From Mermis nigrescens (Eukaryota; Nematoda; Enoplea; Mermithida; Mermithidae): 64,000 nt of DNA. Below, piece after piece: positions 45,395 to 58,867 of this stretch; within the stretch, counting starts at the first letter, position 1, and each line of letters starts with the position of its first letter. The stretch lies in contig JAVLUZ010000154.1 in NCBI GenBank assembly GCA_036768485.1, positions 387,308 through 451,307 of the forward strand. Reading direction: 5' to 3'. The notes under the pieces are model-generated. The model was not told where the DNA came from and did no database searches. It saw nothing but the letters and a program-made list of their open reading frames with translations. A program made the position numbers and the translations under genes.

Positions 45395-47306
45395 TTAATA
45401 ATTTAATAAAAGCGGTGACCATTGTTAAATGGATTGATGCTATGCTAAGATTTCGCCATATCATGACTGACTTTTATGGAGACAGCATGATCTTTACTAC
45501 CACAAAAGGCCGTCCACAAGGAGGTGTACTATCTCCTTTGCTGTGGTGCCTTGTGGTAGGACTGAACTTTTGCAGAATTTGCAAAAGTTCTGGCCTCTAC
45601 AGTCAAGGATATGCTGATGATTTGGCAATCCTTGTTACTGGAAGGTTCCTTGACACCATTTCCTCACTTATGGAAAGTGGTTTAGCCAAGGTGGAACAGT
45701 GGTGTCACCATAATGGTCTCATCTGTGAACCCACAGAAAACCGAAATGGTGCTATTCACTCATAAACGGAAACTTGATGGGTTTTAAACCACCAATTTTC
45801 TATGGTATGCCACTACAACGTGCAAACCGTGTCAAATTTTGGGACTTACTTTGGACCAAAAATTAAACTGGAAACTTTAATCATGTAGAGGTCAAATGTC
45901 AGAAGGCTGTTAATGCATTCTGGCAATGTCTGTAGAGCTGTAGGGAAATCCTGGGCTCCATCACCACGAGTCATGTGCGATGGCTTTTCGTGTGTGTGAT
46001 TAGACCCCATGATCACCTATGCTGCACTAATCTGGTGGCCTCGTGCACACTTGTCTACTGTGAAATGTCAGCTTAATAATTTTGCAGAATGGCTTTGCCT
46101 CAGCATTTGTAGTGCCATGTGCACCACACCGACTGGCAGCCATGGAAGTCTTGCTGGACCTGCCTCCCCTGCATATCTTTGTGGAGGGTTGTGCAAGGGC
46201 AGCGGCATATCGACTAAACATAGCTGGCAGTTGGAATGCAAAAGGCAAGGTTGTAGGTCACAATGCTGTTTGGGCTAAGGCCATTAGGCCAGTGCTCAAA
46301 ATGCCAAGTGACTTCATTGTACCGAAATCTCTATTTTTGGTAGACTTTATACCATTCAATGATTTCCCATCTAGGGATGACTGGGAAAATCTGGAGATTG
46401 GATATTCTCGCCTCCTGGAATTGTCTGCTACACTGATGGATCACGCTTTGTGAATACTCTCAGGCGCGGGCATCTATTTCCAGAACTTAAAACAGATGCG
46501 GTATTTTACCTTAGTGCAGTATGTGTACTGTCTTTCAGGCAGAAATACTTGCTGTTTTGCAATGCTGCCGTAGCAGAGAATTGATGGCCCTCAGAAATGA
46601 GGTTCCATCTTTATTTGCTCTGACAGTCAATCTGCTCTGAAGTCACTTCTATCTCCAAAAGTGTCTTCCAAGTTAGTTCTCGAGTGTGTTCTTGCTTTGC
46701 AAGAACTCTCGCAGTATAACAATGTCAAATTATTATGGGTCCCAGGTCACTGCGGCATTGAGGGCAATGAATTTTGCGGATCATGCTGCAAAAATGGGAC
46801 TCGTGCAATGCAAACATGTTGGCCCAGAACCGGTAGTTGCTGTCTCCAGAGCTGCTGCTAAGGCTGACATCAACAGCTGGGTCAGGGAACAACATGTTCA
46901 ATATTGGAGTGAGCAAAAGACTTGTCGTCAGGCCAGATCCTTTATGGAGAGGCCATGCAAGAAAAATAGCCAGCTCCTTGATCAGCTTAGGTCGTAAGCT
47001 GCTTAAGACAGTAATAGGTCTCTTAACTGGACACTGTCCCCTCAACAGACACCTATGTACTATTGGGGTTTCTGACAACCCCAAATGCGCTAAATGTCTG
47101 CTCACAGAAGAGGATTCTATCCATTTCCTTTGTCACTGCCCTGGGTTTGATAGGTTGAGAGCTAGGTTCTTCCATGCTCCACATATTGAACCCTCGCTTG
47201 CAGTTTTACGGAACCTGTTGCTCAACTTTTGGGGTTTATTAAAGCCTCAAAACGTTTGTGCGACTAGCTCTCAAAAGTTTCCGTGGGGTACACAATGGGC
47301 TTCTTA
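45395..47306 (+). pseudogene. LINE RT/RNase H polyprotein remnant
   Basis: RT: KGRPQGGVLSPLLW (near 45,510) and the catalytic GYADDLAILVTG (near 45,610). RNase H: TDGS (near 46,437), AEILAVLQCC, the third acidic site in SDSQSALKSLL (near 46,620) and WVPGHCGIEGNEF (near 46,740). C-terminus: LLTGHCPLNRHLCTIG then C-x-x-C-x9-H-x4-C (CAKCLLTEEDSIHFLCHC, near 47,090). These parts lie in different frames with several frameshifts and stops, so the copy is dead. The enzyme would act in target-primed reverse transcription in the nucleus. Confidence 0.9.
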
Positions 47307-47400
47307 GCCTGCGTGAAGGGCTTTCGCCCCACCCCTTTATCACTATCACTACTATTCCCGTGTCAAGAATTTTGTCTAGTCTCGTTGTTTTACTCCGGTT
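45395..47400 (+). mobile_element. LINE with RNase H (I/Jockey-like group), 5'-truncated and decayed
   Basis: The fragment contains, in order, the catalytic half of a non-LTR reverse transcriptase, an RNase H domain and a C-terminal cysteine motif. The endonuclease and RT N-terminus are missing, as is usual for 5'-truncated insertions. The presence of RNase H favours the I group of LINEs. G+C content is higher than in the surroundings. Confidence 0.88.
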
Positions 47401-48026
47401 ACATCGTTTTTAATAGTTTAGCTTGATGACAAGTATTTTAGTAAGAAATCAGCGCTTTTCCGGCCTATTTACAGTGATATCACACAAAAACTCAAAAGGG
47501 GAATATGAGGTTCTAATGAAAAATTTAGTACTTTATTCCTTCTCAGCTTTTAAAATGCATCCCCCGGTTGTGTTTAACACAACAAAAATCCATTTTCTCT
47601 TGCTTTTGAATGAATGTCCATGTCCACCAGGTGCCTATTCGTATGCATTGTAATAGCTTTTTACTTACATCTCTTGCAAAAATAATTTTCATGAAAAGTA
47701 ACACATATTTAGATAGAGCATAAAAAATAACATTTCCTTAGACTGCAAAAACATGATGCTAAATGGATGGTTAATTTGCTGCTTCTGACCACTGTAAAGC
47801 ATTTTCGGAAAAATCACTGTTCTTCACCCATTTTAGGTTGTCATTTTGCCCCTTTTGCGTCCTAAATATATAGCAAAACTCCATTGTTTGCCGTATCTCA
47901 AAAATTGAAATTGTTTTCTTTAATTTTTACAAAATATTAACGAAAATTAGGCAATGTCGGGTAGCTAAAGTGAAGAATGCTTACTGAAGCACACGCTAAA
48001 AGGTCGCCTTAAATCCCAGGATATCT
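47401..48026. other. unassigned sequence
   Basis: An open frame at 47,423-47,653 has no recognisable features. Nothing else was seen. Confidence 0.35.
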
Positions 48027-48166
48027 ACATGGGCTCGAAGAAAATTCTGGAGGGTCTGAATCGCCAAAACATATTAGAATTCTGGGATGTACAGTAGTCT
48101 GCAGAGGATTTTTTAACTTCTAGTGGGTACAACCCCCTTACCCCTCTCGCATTACGTCCATGTGTG
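48027..48166 (-). mobile_element. MITE family 1, internally deleted copy
   Basis: The ends CATGGGC and CGTCCATGTGTG and the GAAAATTCTGG/GAATTCTGGG landmarks remain, but the central hairpin segment is missing. Confidence 0.55.
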
Positions 48167-48399
48167 AAAACGATCATGTACTGGCAAAGCCAAAATTCCG
48201 TTTGAAGCGCTCCTAAATTTTATACGTCAAGTATGGGTCAAAAGTTTCGCTTTCGAGAATTATACGAAATCAGTCCAAAAAATCTTTGTTAAAATGACTG
48301 TCTTTGGGTTCTAGAAAGACGGTGCATTAACGCCAGGGCCGACATTTAAATTCTTATTTTTGCAAATCCACGTTATTTCAGGGTGCAATGCGTACGAAA

Positions 48400-48800
48400 A
48401 AATCCTATAGAAATGCTTGTTAGTCTTCTTGCAAGTGCTGCACCTTTTGATTGTCATGTGCTTACTTACCAACTTATAGGAAATTGTAATTCTTACAATC
48501 AAACTTACAAGAAATTTTGAATTATTTCGGAATGTTTGCAAGCATTGTCCTCTTGCTTATCAGAATCTTACAAGAATTTTCCGTGCTTATTCATACAATT
48601 ATCTTATAAGCATGCTTATGTTTCCTTTTGCTTGCAACAACTTATCTTTTGCTTGTCTAAAAGCAGTTTTACGATATTCAAACTGACTTTTTAACAGTAT
48701 GCAGACATCTTATAAGCACATACTTGCATGTGCTTACAAATACGTGCAAGTGCTTATCAAGACGTTTTGGTAGTCGGTTCTAGTTACAGTGCGCAAAGCA
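48400..48800. repeat. CTTATAAG-rich flank, left member
   Basis: The sequence is dense in CTTAT/ATAAG words and shares a direct-orientation segment (GTGCTTATCAAGACGTTTTGG near 48,768) with 50,980-51,010, on the other side of the tandem array. Confidence 0.45.
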
Positions 48801-48839
48801 CGACCACCAAATAAATACGCATTTTTGTGCAAGTTGCCC

Positions 48840-50690
48840 CAATCATGCCTGCGAATTAGCACTATTTGACAATTATTATGGTACTAGCTGAGCTGCCCGG
48901 CATTGCCTGGGCTAACCTTAGGCCTGAAAGCTATATGGAATTGAGATGTCTCTTGTATTTTTTATTTTTCGGGACTCTTGATGTTATTGGGATATTTCTA
49001 AAAAATTGTTGGTAAAAACCATATTTCATTTTTTGGATTTTTTAAAATAGGTTTTGTAAACCATTGTTTTATCAAATCCATACTGTTGACATTACATAAT
49101 GGTTTTAAAAATTCTTTAGCTTAAATCATATTTTTGATGTTTTAAAAATTTTTTCTTTGTTGTAGCAAAGGGTGTCATATATCACATGATATCTTATATC
49201 ACTCATATATTATAGCAGAGGGTATCTCCTATCTTATATCACTGCATGTTATAGCACAGACAGGGTTTGTACCTTATAGCATTGCCCAGCTTCTAGCATC
49301 ATGTAGACTATATTACGTCCGATCCTAACTTATAACGCACAAAGCAGCAAAAGTACCGTAACCCGAGAATAGTGTAAACTGAATTTATTCCAAGTTTCGG
49401 AATTTGGCAAAAAATCGGCTATATCCGATTTTTTGCCAAATTACTTCACCCCTGTACATTTTTTTGATCAAATCAGTATTTTTGACGTTACAGAATGGTT
49501 TTGAGAATTCTTTAGCCAAAATCATATTTTTGCTGTTTTAAGATGTTCTGGAAATTTTTTCGGTCAAACCTATTTTTTTAATGTTTCGGGATGTTTTGGA
49601 AAATTTCTTTGGTCAAACCATATTTTTGATGTTTTAGAAATTTTTTGTTTGTTGTAGCAAAGGGTGTCATACATCACGTGATATCTTATATCACTTAGAT
49701 GTTATAGCAGAGGTTATCTCCTATCTTATATCACTGCATGTTATGGCACAGACAGGGTATCTTATATCACATCATTGGACCCTATAGTATTGCCAATATT
49801 GTTGCATTATGTAGGCTATATTGCTTCCGATCCTATGTTATAACGCACGCAGGAGGAATAGTACTGTAACCTGAAAATGGTTTAAAGTGAATTTATTCCG
49901 ATTTTCGAAGTTTGACATAAAATCGGATATATCCCGAAAAGCATAGGGACGCCTCTCGCTTCACTCCTGTGCATTTTTTGATCAAATCCGTATTTTTGAC
50001 GTTATAGAATGGTTTTTAAAATTCTTTAGTCAAAATAATATTTTTGATGTTTCGGGATCTTCCGGAAATTTTTTTGGTTAAACCCTTTGGAAATTTTTTT
50101 TTGGTCGACCCATATTTTTGATGTTTTAAAGATTTTTTATTGTTGTAGCAAAGGGTGTCATATATCGCGTGATATCTTATATATTGGGTCCGATCCAATG
50201 TTATAACGCATGCAGCAGGAAAAGTATCGTAATCCGAAAATAGTGTAAACTGAAATTATTCCGATTATCAAAGTTTGGCAAAACAATAGGCTATATCCCG
50301 AAATTGCAATGCTTAAGCATAGGGACGCCCCCCCGCTTCACCCATGTGCATTTTTTTGATCAAATCCGTATTTTTAACGTAAAGAATGGTTTTGAAATTC
50401 TTTAGTCTAAATCATATTTTTAATCTTTAGGGATGTTCTGGGAATTTTTCTGGTCAAACCCATATTTTTGATGTTCTGGGATGTTTAAGAAAATTTTTTT
50501 GGTCAAACCATATTTTTGATGTTTTAAAAATTTTTTGTTTGTTGTAGCAAAGGATATCATATATCACGCGATATCTTATATCGTCCATATGTTATAGCGG
50601 AGGATATCTCCTATCTTATATCACCACATGTTTTCGCACATGTTATTGGCTATGTCCCAAAATCGGCCATGCTTAATCATAGGGACGCCT
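48840..50690. repeat. tandem array of about 490-bp units
   Basis: Four units are marked by TTGTAGCAAAGG at 49,161, 49,653, 50,144 and 50,543 (core TGTAGC), giving spacings of 492, 491 and 399 bp. The last is shortened by an internal deletion. Each unit contains short inner repeats of the type GATATCTTATATCAC and ATGTTATAGCA. No coding capacity is seen. Confidence 0.85.
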
Positions 50691-50739
50691 CCCTCTTCAG
50701 CGTGCAGAGTGCATATGTGCTTGTCAGTGCTTACGAGCA

Positions 50740-51050
50740 GGAAGTAGATAGGTAAAATAAGCCATCTTGCAATAATGCGTACAACGACCTATAAGTTTGC
50801 TTATTCATGCCTTTAAGCAACAAACGGCTAATTTTCTTAAAAGATGGCTTTTTTACTTATAAGATCTCATAAAATTGCTTTACATGATTGCTTGCAAGCA
50901 GTAGCATTTGCTTATGAAATTATGCAATAATGTAAGCATCAACAAGAAAAAGAATAAGATTTTAAGAATCGTATGAGCATTCACCCGCTGCTTGTCAAGA
51001 TGTTATTGGCAGCATAACGTGAAAATACATAGCAATTATTTAAATATTCA
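50740..51050. repeat. CTTATAAG-rich flank, right member
   Basis: The direct counterpart of 48,400-48,800, with CTGCTTGTCAAGATGTTATTGG near 50,990. Confidence 0.4.
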
Positions 51051-51728
51051 ATTCAATTGAAAGACATGATGTGCAGTAAAATTCTGATCAGATGGGAAAG
51101 CTAATTCCGACATTCGAGAGAAATTTATTGAATAGTATCTAAGAAAGGATACAGAAGTCAAAAAATAATATTCCGAATTTCAGGATTCGGGGTTTTTTTC
51201 ATTACTCATTCTGCATGCAAATCTTCGCTTAAAATCTGCCTTTTTCCAGGAAATGTTACGTAGATACGCATTTTATAAGCCAATCGGCGTTTTTTACCGA
51301 TTTCTCGTTAAAGATGAAATGCTTAAATAACTTTTTCCGATTTTTGTCAATTTTTTTATTCGGAATTATTTTTGGATGAAAAACTAAATTAAATACTAGT
51401 CTGAGAACGCCGATGGATTGTTGCATTAATCAAATATATTATAAGACACAAGGGCTGAATTATGAAGAAAATAAGAAGTATGGCGGTTTTGTGAATTACT
51501 TGAACAATTTTCAAGATATTATCTCAATGTAAAATAAATAATAATCAACAAATTAATAAAAACAGCGATAAATACGTCAATATTAGATGCACTAAAAAAT
51601 ACATGAACCAATGTATATAATAAAAAATTTATTAATAAAAATAAATAAATAAGTAGATAAATAATAAATAAACAAATAAATAAATAAATCAATAAATCAA
51701 TAAATGAATGAATGAATAAATAAATTAA

Positions 51729-51779
<51 letters not shown>

Positions 51780-54096
51780 ATAGATAAAATGAATAAATAG
51801 ATAAATAAATAATATGGATAAATAATATGAATAGATAAATTAATTAATTGAAAAGGTCTGGTTTACCGCTGCTAACATGAGCGTCTTTATGGTCGTTCCA
51901 CGTCTTCCAAAACGTTGGACTTTTTGGACCACTGCTTCGCAATGAAAATGTATAGCATTTTCAGTTTCTTTTAGATATGTAGGCATTTCTAATCGATTAA
52001 ACCAATGCCAATAGATTGTTGACGCTTTCTTTCTAGATCTATTCATGCGTTGTTCCAACTAAGAAAATGATATTATTTTATAATATTATTTGCTTCCTAA
52101 AGCTTTGCGGCTTATTACTGTAGCACAATATTTTACGATTTACGTTGTTAGGGCAGTTTGTTAGATGCGCCGCTTAATAAGCACAGCACATTAAGCATTT
52201 AATAAGAAGAGTTTAAAGCAATCAGCTGCTACGATGGCTCAATTGAAGAAGCAATTTAAGCTGTAAAAAACTAATGCAGTAATAAGATTTAACGAAAATG
52301 AGCCGATTAATTAAGTATTAAATTAATTAAGTATATATTAATTAAATATTAAATTAAGTATTAACCGATTAAGTACGCCGATTAATCGTTAGTATTGGAT
52401 CGAAGCATTAACGGACTGCATATCTGATCGTAATCAAATAAATCGATAAGTCAGTACATAATAAATGCAAAAATTTATATCAAAAAATGAGTGACTTAAT
52501 TAATAATCCTCAGGATTACTTTTGATCAATCTTTTTCAATTCGATTAAACTAGAAAATTAATCAGACGCAGGCCGGTAGATGAAAAATCTTATCATTGCT
52601 ACGCTAATTACATTTATTCACTTTGTTAATCAATTGATTATTTATTTCTTCATTTATTTTTAAAATATCTGCTATCCGTTTAGTAATGTAATTATCTATT
52701 TGCTCGTTTTTTATTTCTTTAATTATTCATTATTTATTTATTTATTTTTTTAATTTATCAACTAACTAACTTATTCATTTATTTATTTTTTACATATTTC
52801 TTTAATTATTTCTCAAAATATTTATTTATTCATTTGCCTGTTTGTAATTTATTTATTTTTTCATTTTTTTATTTATTCCTTTTTTACATATTGGTATAAT
52901 TATATCGAAACGTATTTATTTATTCATTTATCTATTTCTTAATTAATTTATTTATCTAATTAATAATTTATTCATTTATTTATCACATTTGACGAAATGT
53001 GGAAAACACGTTTCACTGCATTCACGTTCATTTTGCAGCTATACAGTTCGTTTCCACTTAGGGTGCCTTTGAACGGAAAATTAAGGAATAAATTAATTAA
53101 AAAATTCATCGAAAATCATCTGCTTCAAAATTTTCGATATTCGTTGATATTCTACATCAATTGTAGATGAATTTTTAAAATCCAAATTTTGAAATGACTT
53201 CCAATCTATTTTTATCTAATAACTAATATGACCCAATCACTGGCTTTACTGATTCTTTATTGGAATTGGACCATACGTGCTCTTGAGGGAGGGCTTGGCA
53301 AATTTCGACCATCTTCCCAGGTGGCTGCCCAGCTGAACCCGCAAAAAATCTTCTGGGATTTCCCGTTTCAAAAAACTCGATTAAATATGCTCGTTTGAGC
53401 GTTTTTTAGAATATTTTGAATCAGATATTCCGATTTTTTAGTTCTTCGGATAAAAATTCGTCTTCCCACTGCACAAAGACAGCCTGGAAATTTCGGGGAG
53501 TTTGGTTATCTTGAAAATTTCTTAAATTGATTTTTTGGGCCAAAAAACGATGGGACAACGTCAAAACGTGTTTCTCTTTAATTTTTTTAAATTTCAATCT
53601 TCTTACTTTTTACACAATGCTCCTTCTTTGTTTAGAATAGAAAAACATTAAAATGTAGAAAATTGAACAGAATGTAGCCTAAAAGTGTGTATACGTGCGG
53701 AGCGCCGAAAATATCCATTTAAACCAACAATGAGTTAAGAACGATTAGAAACACTCTATTTACGATTTTCACGAAAAAATCGATAATTATGGGGTCTCAG
53801 TCAATCTGCGAGAGTCAGTAGCCATTCTGGGGGTCAACTTAACCCCCCCCAAGAAGATGGATGCATACAACCCGTATGTATGAATTTGACCATCGATTTG
53901 AACGAAGCAAGAGCAGAACGATAAATGCGATTTTACACATTTTGTCGTTGAAAACGTAAATTTCAGTTGGATTTCAGCGGAAAATCGATCACAGAGGATT
54001 TCGTAGAATAGTACACAATTTTTAGAATTCCGACAAGCAACGCTAAAAATCAAAGTATGTATTTTCTGCAGGCCGTGTAGAAGGGGGTTGCACACG

Positions 54097-54325
54097 CACG
54101 TAGGCAGCACCAAAATTCCAATATGGTGCAAGATTTTTCAAAGGTAAAAAAATGGTCTCAAAAATAGTGGTATTTGAAAAAACGCCATTTTTCAACGTTT
54201 CTCATCGAGCACTATCCATTGGCATCAAAACATTGCGAAAAGAACAAAAAAATTAGGGGCGGGTATTTCGGTTGCTGAGGAAGGGGGAGTATTCAGCACC
54301 CTGAAGGATGCATACCCCACGTGTG
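54097..54325 (-). mobile_element. MITE family 1, paralogue of 39,400
   Basis: The same insertion as at 39,400-39,617, with fewer small deletions. Confidence 0.65.
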
Positions 54326-54980
54326 ACTGCACCTCCGTCGTAAGAATAAACTAATAAAATTTGAATATCGTCGAAAATACTTCGATTAGTGTATGTAAAA
54401 CTAGAAAAGCTGATGTGACATAATTTACTAGCGTACCCATAGGCACGACAGTTTAGAATCAAGCAATAAGTAAAAAAACTTTAATAAAAGTCACATTTGA
54501 GAAAATTACATTTTGTAATATTTTAAATATATCAGGCGTTATTCCCGCCGATTGCGATAATGTTTCTCTCAAGTGTAATAAGAACAAGAAGAAGCACCAA
54601 TGCAACTGGCTGATGTGTTTCATCTCTTTAAAACGGATGGCGTGTTGGGCCATTTAACTTCTCAAATACCCAGCTAACAAAAGCAAACGCTGATTTTTTC
54701 ACTGCAAGCTCATCATACGTAAGGAAACTTAATTTTTTTTCCATTTTGCACAAGATTTCGAGGAATCAGTCATGGTGATAACAACAGTTTTGTGCGTAAA
54801 TGCTTGAAGTGGATTACAGAAAAGTTTTTCGAAATTTCATGATGTTCTATTCTTCATTGGAAAAAAGCTAGAAAATGCCACAATTTTTGACTACCGAAAA
54901 TCGAGATACTTGATTGAAAATTCTGGACCCTTTGATATAAAGCCCTACACACGGATCTGACAGTATATATGTGATGGAAG

Positions 54981-55213
54981 CACAAGTGCGCATGGGGGGC
55001 TGCGGTATGCACCCGTCGTAGGCTGAATACCCCTAGAATTTAATTTTTGGAATTTTTTGTTTTTGTTCAGCAATTTTTGATGCTAATGGATAGTACTCGA
55101 TGCGAAACGTTGGAAAATGGTGCTTTTATGCCATAACATTATTTTTAAGGCCATTTTTTGACATTTGAGAAATACTGCATCTCCTCTCAGAATTTTGGTG
55201 CCGCTCACCTATG
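54981..55213 (+). mobile_element. MITE family 1, paralogue of 40,259
   Basis: The same insertion as at 40,259-40,494, with identical flanks. Confidence 0.7.
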
Positions 55214-57895
55214 GTTGACAGGCCAAAAACATAAAAACCATGGAACAGTACCAAAGTCAGAGTGCCTACAACTTTTAAGTCAAATATCTCGATACGGGCC
55301 AAAATTATAACATTCTTTGGTTTTCCCATCCCATGCTGTTGAGAACCTAAGGGAAAATGGAAAAGCCTCTTTTTCTTATTTTTTAAGTCCGAAATAGCGA
55401 TTTAATTTTTTTAATGTTAATGAGCTTTTGGTAAGAAGCCGCATTTGATTTATTCAAGTTTCTCAGAAATTATCAAAACAACACCCGACCGTTCAAAAAA
55501 AATGAAACGCGTTAACCATACCAGGAATTTAATGCTTCTTTTTATTCGTATTAAACTAACATAAAACATTCTCTCAATCCTGTGCTCGATGTCGGAATAT
55601 ATTTTAAGATTTTGAAATACTACAAAGATCGCTTGGTTGAATGTGCCTTCTATCAAATGTTTTTAGAACAATTTTTAAATATGCATCAATCAAATCTAAT
55701 CAAAGTAGGCTAGTTGAGAGAGCGCATCCATCAGCTTTTAAAATTTTGGACGGATCAACAAGTATTTTAAAATTACATAAAAAAATTGACGCAATACCGA
55801 GAAATCGAAAGTTTACAGGATATCAAAACATTAATCTGAAAATTTTTGATAAAATTTTTAACTTAGTTGAAGAAAATAAAGCTTTTCACCACAAAACCGA
55901 AACACTCCCGCAGACGCCCCTCCCCCTCCATTCGAATAATATTTTTGAAGGTTTTTTCCTACTTTTGATCTACCAGACCCTTTGCCCGTTCCAGATTTTA
56001 GACGCCGGAACTTTGATAGCCGAAAAATGTAATCCTCAGCTTACTGTCAAACATTTAAGCCGTTTAATTCGGAAAACGAATCACAAACTAATTATTAAGC
56101 AGAAATATTGCACAATAATTTAGTAAATAGCCGAGATTCATTCAAGACATTCGTTTATTGAATTTTTGTTTTGTTTCCTAATTTCCGAAATAGAGCCGCC
56201 CGACTCGTACCCAAAGGAGTAATAACTTGGCGCATGTGCTGCCATAACATATATCCTTCAGAAAAGAATAAAAATAACAAAAAAAATAAAAATAACAGAC
56301 AGAAAAGAAAAAAATTGATTCAAATTTAAAAATTGCAATCGGTTAAACTAAGAGCCAAACCTCTTAATGCTCGATAAGTACGATAAATATTCGTGAACAA
56401 GAAGGCAAAATTTTTAAGCTTAAAGTCGAAAAACTTTATCGAATATATTTTGATTAAGTAGCCATTTTACACAAATATCGCAAAATAATTCAATTTACTA
56501 AAGATTTCTCATTTTTAATGGACAATTTGGCAAAAAGCAATAAAAAAGGAACTGAAGAGTAAGCTCTTTTTCTTAGTCGCTCCTAACGTAAAAATGTTAA
56601 CAGCGACTAAAAATCGTCTGAAAATAAAATTAAACATCCTGCTCCTATATTATTAAAAATTGCAACTTTTTCAAATATTAAACTAACCGTGACGCTAATG
56701 AAGAGTTTGAAGCTCGATCATGTTATTTGAAAACAGAATGTTAATAAATAAATATTTTATTTATAAATAGATAACATCTTTTATTTAACAATAAATAATT
56801 GAATATGAATTTATACACATAAATTTCAATGCAAATAAATAAAAACTTTAAATTTATTCATAATCGCAGTATTTTACTAGTAATTAAGCCATGTATTTGT
56901 ATTCACTGTTAATACTAATCAATGAGCAATGAGAAGTGTAAAAAAAGGATTTTTGTACAAAATTAGGAGGTACACAGCCACATGCACAGCATGGGAATTC
57001 TTGGGAACGGGGGGGTGAAATTATAAAGTGCCTTTTTTTGTCCAAAAATGGAACGTACGCGTCAAAAACATCGTTTTCAGCGTTTCTGACGATGTTCTAT
57101 CTTTGCATAAAAATTTAAAAGATTTTCCAAAAAAAGTCGGAACAAATTGAACGAAGTATAGTCCAAACATGAATATAATGGCGCGAAGCGCCAAAAATTT
57201 GACACTTTTGAGCAAATAGATCGCTAAAAACGCTTAAAAAACATCTTTTCTACAAATTTTCAGAAAATATTTTAGAGAAAGTTTAGAAAAAAGCACTAAT
57301 TTTGGGAGATGGGCTATAAAATTTTTCGCGGGGGTTACAATTCTCCTGGAAGAGGGGGGCTTAAAACCCTCACACGTTTAAAATAAAAAGTCCGTAATTT
57401 TTAGGCGCTTTACGCCTTATTTACATATTTATATTATACAAATAAATTGTTTAATGTAACTTAAATCATCTTTGATTCTTTTTGAAATTTTTATTTTCTC
57501 CAATGTGTGGATCTCGTTGAGAAAAGCTCAAAAACACCATTATTTTTGCTTATCCATAAATAGTTTTTGAGGAATCCAACTTCAAAATTTGTGTCCCCCA
57601 AATCAGGAGGCCAGCTGCTCAACTGGTAACAGCTAAGACGCTGACGATTTTAAGATTAACTAGAAAAAAATCTAAAAGATTGACAAATTCTAGCCGAAAA
57701 ATACAGAATTAAAACCCGCATCAAATTCACGCACTGGTTTTTACATTGCCTTAAATTTATCTTTCAATGCTAGTCAAGTGAACTGTACTAATTGTTTGCT
57801 TATTTCTGTATTAAAATGTTCATTTATCTAATCAATCTTACTAATTTTTAATTTTTCCACTTTTCTGTTCATCTTTCGAAGTCTGGTTTTGCTCA

Positions 57896-58329
57896 TCAGT
57901 GTCTTTATGTACAAGGGTCCCTTGTACAAGTAGAAAGATGGTCCCTGAAGATTTTTACACATTTTGGGCATGCCTATTCCTTGGTACTATGATACGGCAG
58001 CGCTTTCTGTATGGAAAATGGAGTTTATAGATCTTTTGGTAGTGTATTTCAGCCAATTTTTAAAGCTTCTGACGAAAAAATATTAAAAATTGTATCTGAT
58101 AAGGCGCGAAGCGCCGAAAATTAGACTTTTCCTTCCTGAATAACAAATTCTGCCATTATAAAGACATATAGAAGGTACAATTACTCATTTCAGCGCGAAA
58201 CGCCGAAAATTTTTAAGAAAATCAGACTTTTGCAATTTTCGTCTTCCCCAGAAGCCTTTAAACAATAACCGAAATGTCCTTGTATGTACATTGAGGAATA
58301 TCTTTGCCGAATTAACAAAATCAGGCGTG
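57896..58329 (-). mobile_element. hAT-type non-autonomous element, paralogue of 24,576
   Basis: The same insertion as at 24,576 and 43,161, with the right flank octamer tttttcat preserved. Confidence 0.75.
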
Positions 58330-58661
58330 TTTTTCATATTTAACCTTTTTGACCTATAATAATAAATAATATCAAATAAAAGGAACGTAATAACTTTCTC
58401 AGATTTATAGCCAGAAACTTTCTGTCCTAATCCTTTTGTTATGTTTCTTAGTTTTTGCTGTCGTATTTTTTATGCAAAAGCCGTTGTCGAAAGAATCCTG
58501 TGCCACTTTCACTGAAAGTCTTGCCTTTCACAATTCCGCAGACCCCTTGCGAAATCCGCTAGACTGAAATAAGTTTCTCATGTATTGACCTTACTGAAGA
58601 CCAATCAATACTTGGATCGTTTTGGAATAAAATATCTTATTATTCTTTCATTACTTTCGAC

Positions 58662-58867
58662 CAAAGGTGGACAGCAACATAAATTCTGGGGGGTAATTCA
58701 AAGGTCAAAATGGTCTTGAAAATGATGGTATGGCTAAAAAACACCATTTTCAATATTTCTTCTCGAGCAAAATATCACAAATTGAATTCTGGGGTCATTT
58801 GAACATCTAGAGGGGAAAGCATACCCCCCGAACCCCTACCCCCTCCCCGCCTTCTTGCCCAGTTGTG
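58662..58867 (-). mobile_element. MITE family 1, paralogue of 25,346
   Basis: The termini are CAAAGGTGGAC and GCCCAGTTGTG. TSD octamers are ctttcgac (58,654-58,661) and gtttcgac (58,868-58,875), as in the 25,346 copy. Confidence 0.82.

Noticed and set aside
45174..45398. ORF upstream of the LINE RT as part of the LINE
   Set aside because: The translation has no endonuclease or RT features. The LINE similarity starts near 45,395.
46009..46248. Overlapping ORFs on both strands in the LINE
   Set aside because: Only the frames carrying RT and RNase H motifs are supported.
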